A stretch of DNA of 64,000 nt from the NCBI GenBank assembly GCA_021292165.1, contig CM037878.1, positions 7,184,857 to 7,248,856 on the forward strand. Reading direction: 5' to 3'. The DNA comes from Shinisaurus crocodilurus (lineage: Eukaryota > Chordata > Lepidosauria > Squamata > Shinisauridae). Shown here one piece after another: positions 63,867-64,000 of the stretch (position 1 is the first letter of the stretch; every line of letters starts with the position of its first letter). Both the position numbers and the translations under genes were made by a program. The notes below the pieces were generated by a model. It was given only the letters and a program-made list of their open reading frames with translations, did not search any database and was not told the origin of the DNA.

Positions 63867-64000
63867 ATGGCCGACAAGCCGCTCAAGCACACCACGAAGT
63901 CCAAGCGGTGCCTGCTGTGCGAGGCGCCCTTCCCGGGGGCGGCGGAGGGGGACCTGTGCCCCACGTGCTCCCTGCTGCCCCCCGGCCCGCTCCGCGCTGC
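63867..64000 (+). CDS. 5' end of an unrecognised gene with a CxxC pair, cut by the window end
   Basis: An ATG in a near-ideal context (accgccATGg) opens a frame of 44 codons that runs off the window without a stop. It begins MADKPLKHTTKSKRCLLCE and contains CLLC followed 12 residues later by CPTC, so a small zinc-binding knuckle is possible. The 400 bases upstream are extremely GC-rich, as in a CpG-island promoter. I do not recognise the family. The high GC also keeps opposite-strand frames open, which weakens the frame argument, but the start context and Cys pattern favour this one. Confidence 0.55.
   Translation, partial: MADKPLKHTTKSKRCLLCEAPFPGAAEGDLCPTCSLLPPGPLRA

Overview
This is vertebrate nuclear DNA, most likely from a squamate reptile (lizard or snake). 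The evidence is two vertebrate genes with GT-AG introns, CR1 and L1 LINEs, tRNA-derived SINEs with a MIR/CORE-like centre and ATAA tails, and very many short hAT-type elements with 8-bp target duplications. No prokaryotic, plasmid or phage features are present.

Genes. (1) PDCD1 (PD-1, the inhibitory T-cell receptor) lies on the minus strand and can be assembled completely from five exons: 37159-37243 (signal peptide), 32806-33120 (V-type Ig domain), 16434-16610 (stalk and membrane span), 11388-11422 (35-nt micro-exon) and 7882-8103 (cytoplasmic tail with ITIM and ITSM). The exons add to 834 nt, 277 residues plus stop, with intron phases 1-1-1-0. (2) DYNLT2B (TCTEX1D2, a dynein-2 light chain) lies on the plus strand in five exons from 56028 to 59519, coding for 143 residues. 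(3) The first 44 codons of an unrecognised plus-strand gene start at 63867 in a GC-rich island and run off the end. PDCD1 and DYNLT2B point away from each other with about 19 kb between their start codons.

Repeats make up most of the rest. 1-7.8 kb: downstream of PDCD1, with two copies of a GACTCG-rich hAT element, a palindromic hAT MITE, SINEs and CR1 ends. 8.1-16.4 kb (PDCD1 introns 3 and 4): a hAT inside a hAT, and a CR1 inserted in a SINE. 16.6-32.8 kb (intron 2, 16.2 kb): a decayed LTR retroelement whose LTR took up two 5S-rRNA-derived SINEs, a SINE-MITE-L1 nest holding a full-length but frameshifted L1 with target duplications, and two GC-rich hAT elements, one of them splitting a CR1. 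33-55 kb (intron 1 and intergenic): palindromic MITEs, an L1 fragment probably split in two, a second LTR, a third GC-rich hAT, another GACTCG hAT, and a 1.65-kb inverted repeat built of two LTR-like arms. 55.4-60.2 kb: the DYNLT2B CpG-rich promoter and gene, with a minisatellite in intron 1 that grew out of a MITE.

The most notable items are the intact reptilian PDCD1, its linkage to DYNLT2B, the 5S-rRNA/CR1 chimeric SINE family, the 52.5-54.2 kb inverted element, and four hAT families whose insertions can be proved by their flanking duplications. All family names come from recognising motifs by eye; no database search was run.
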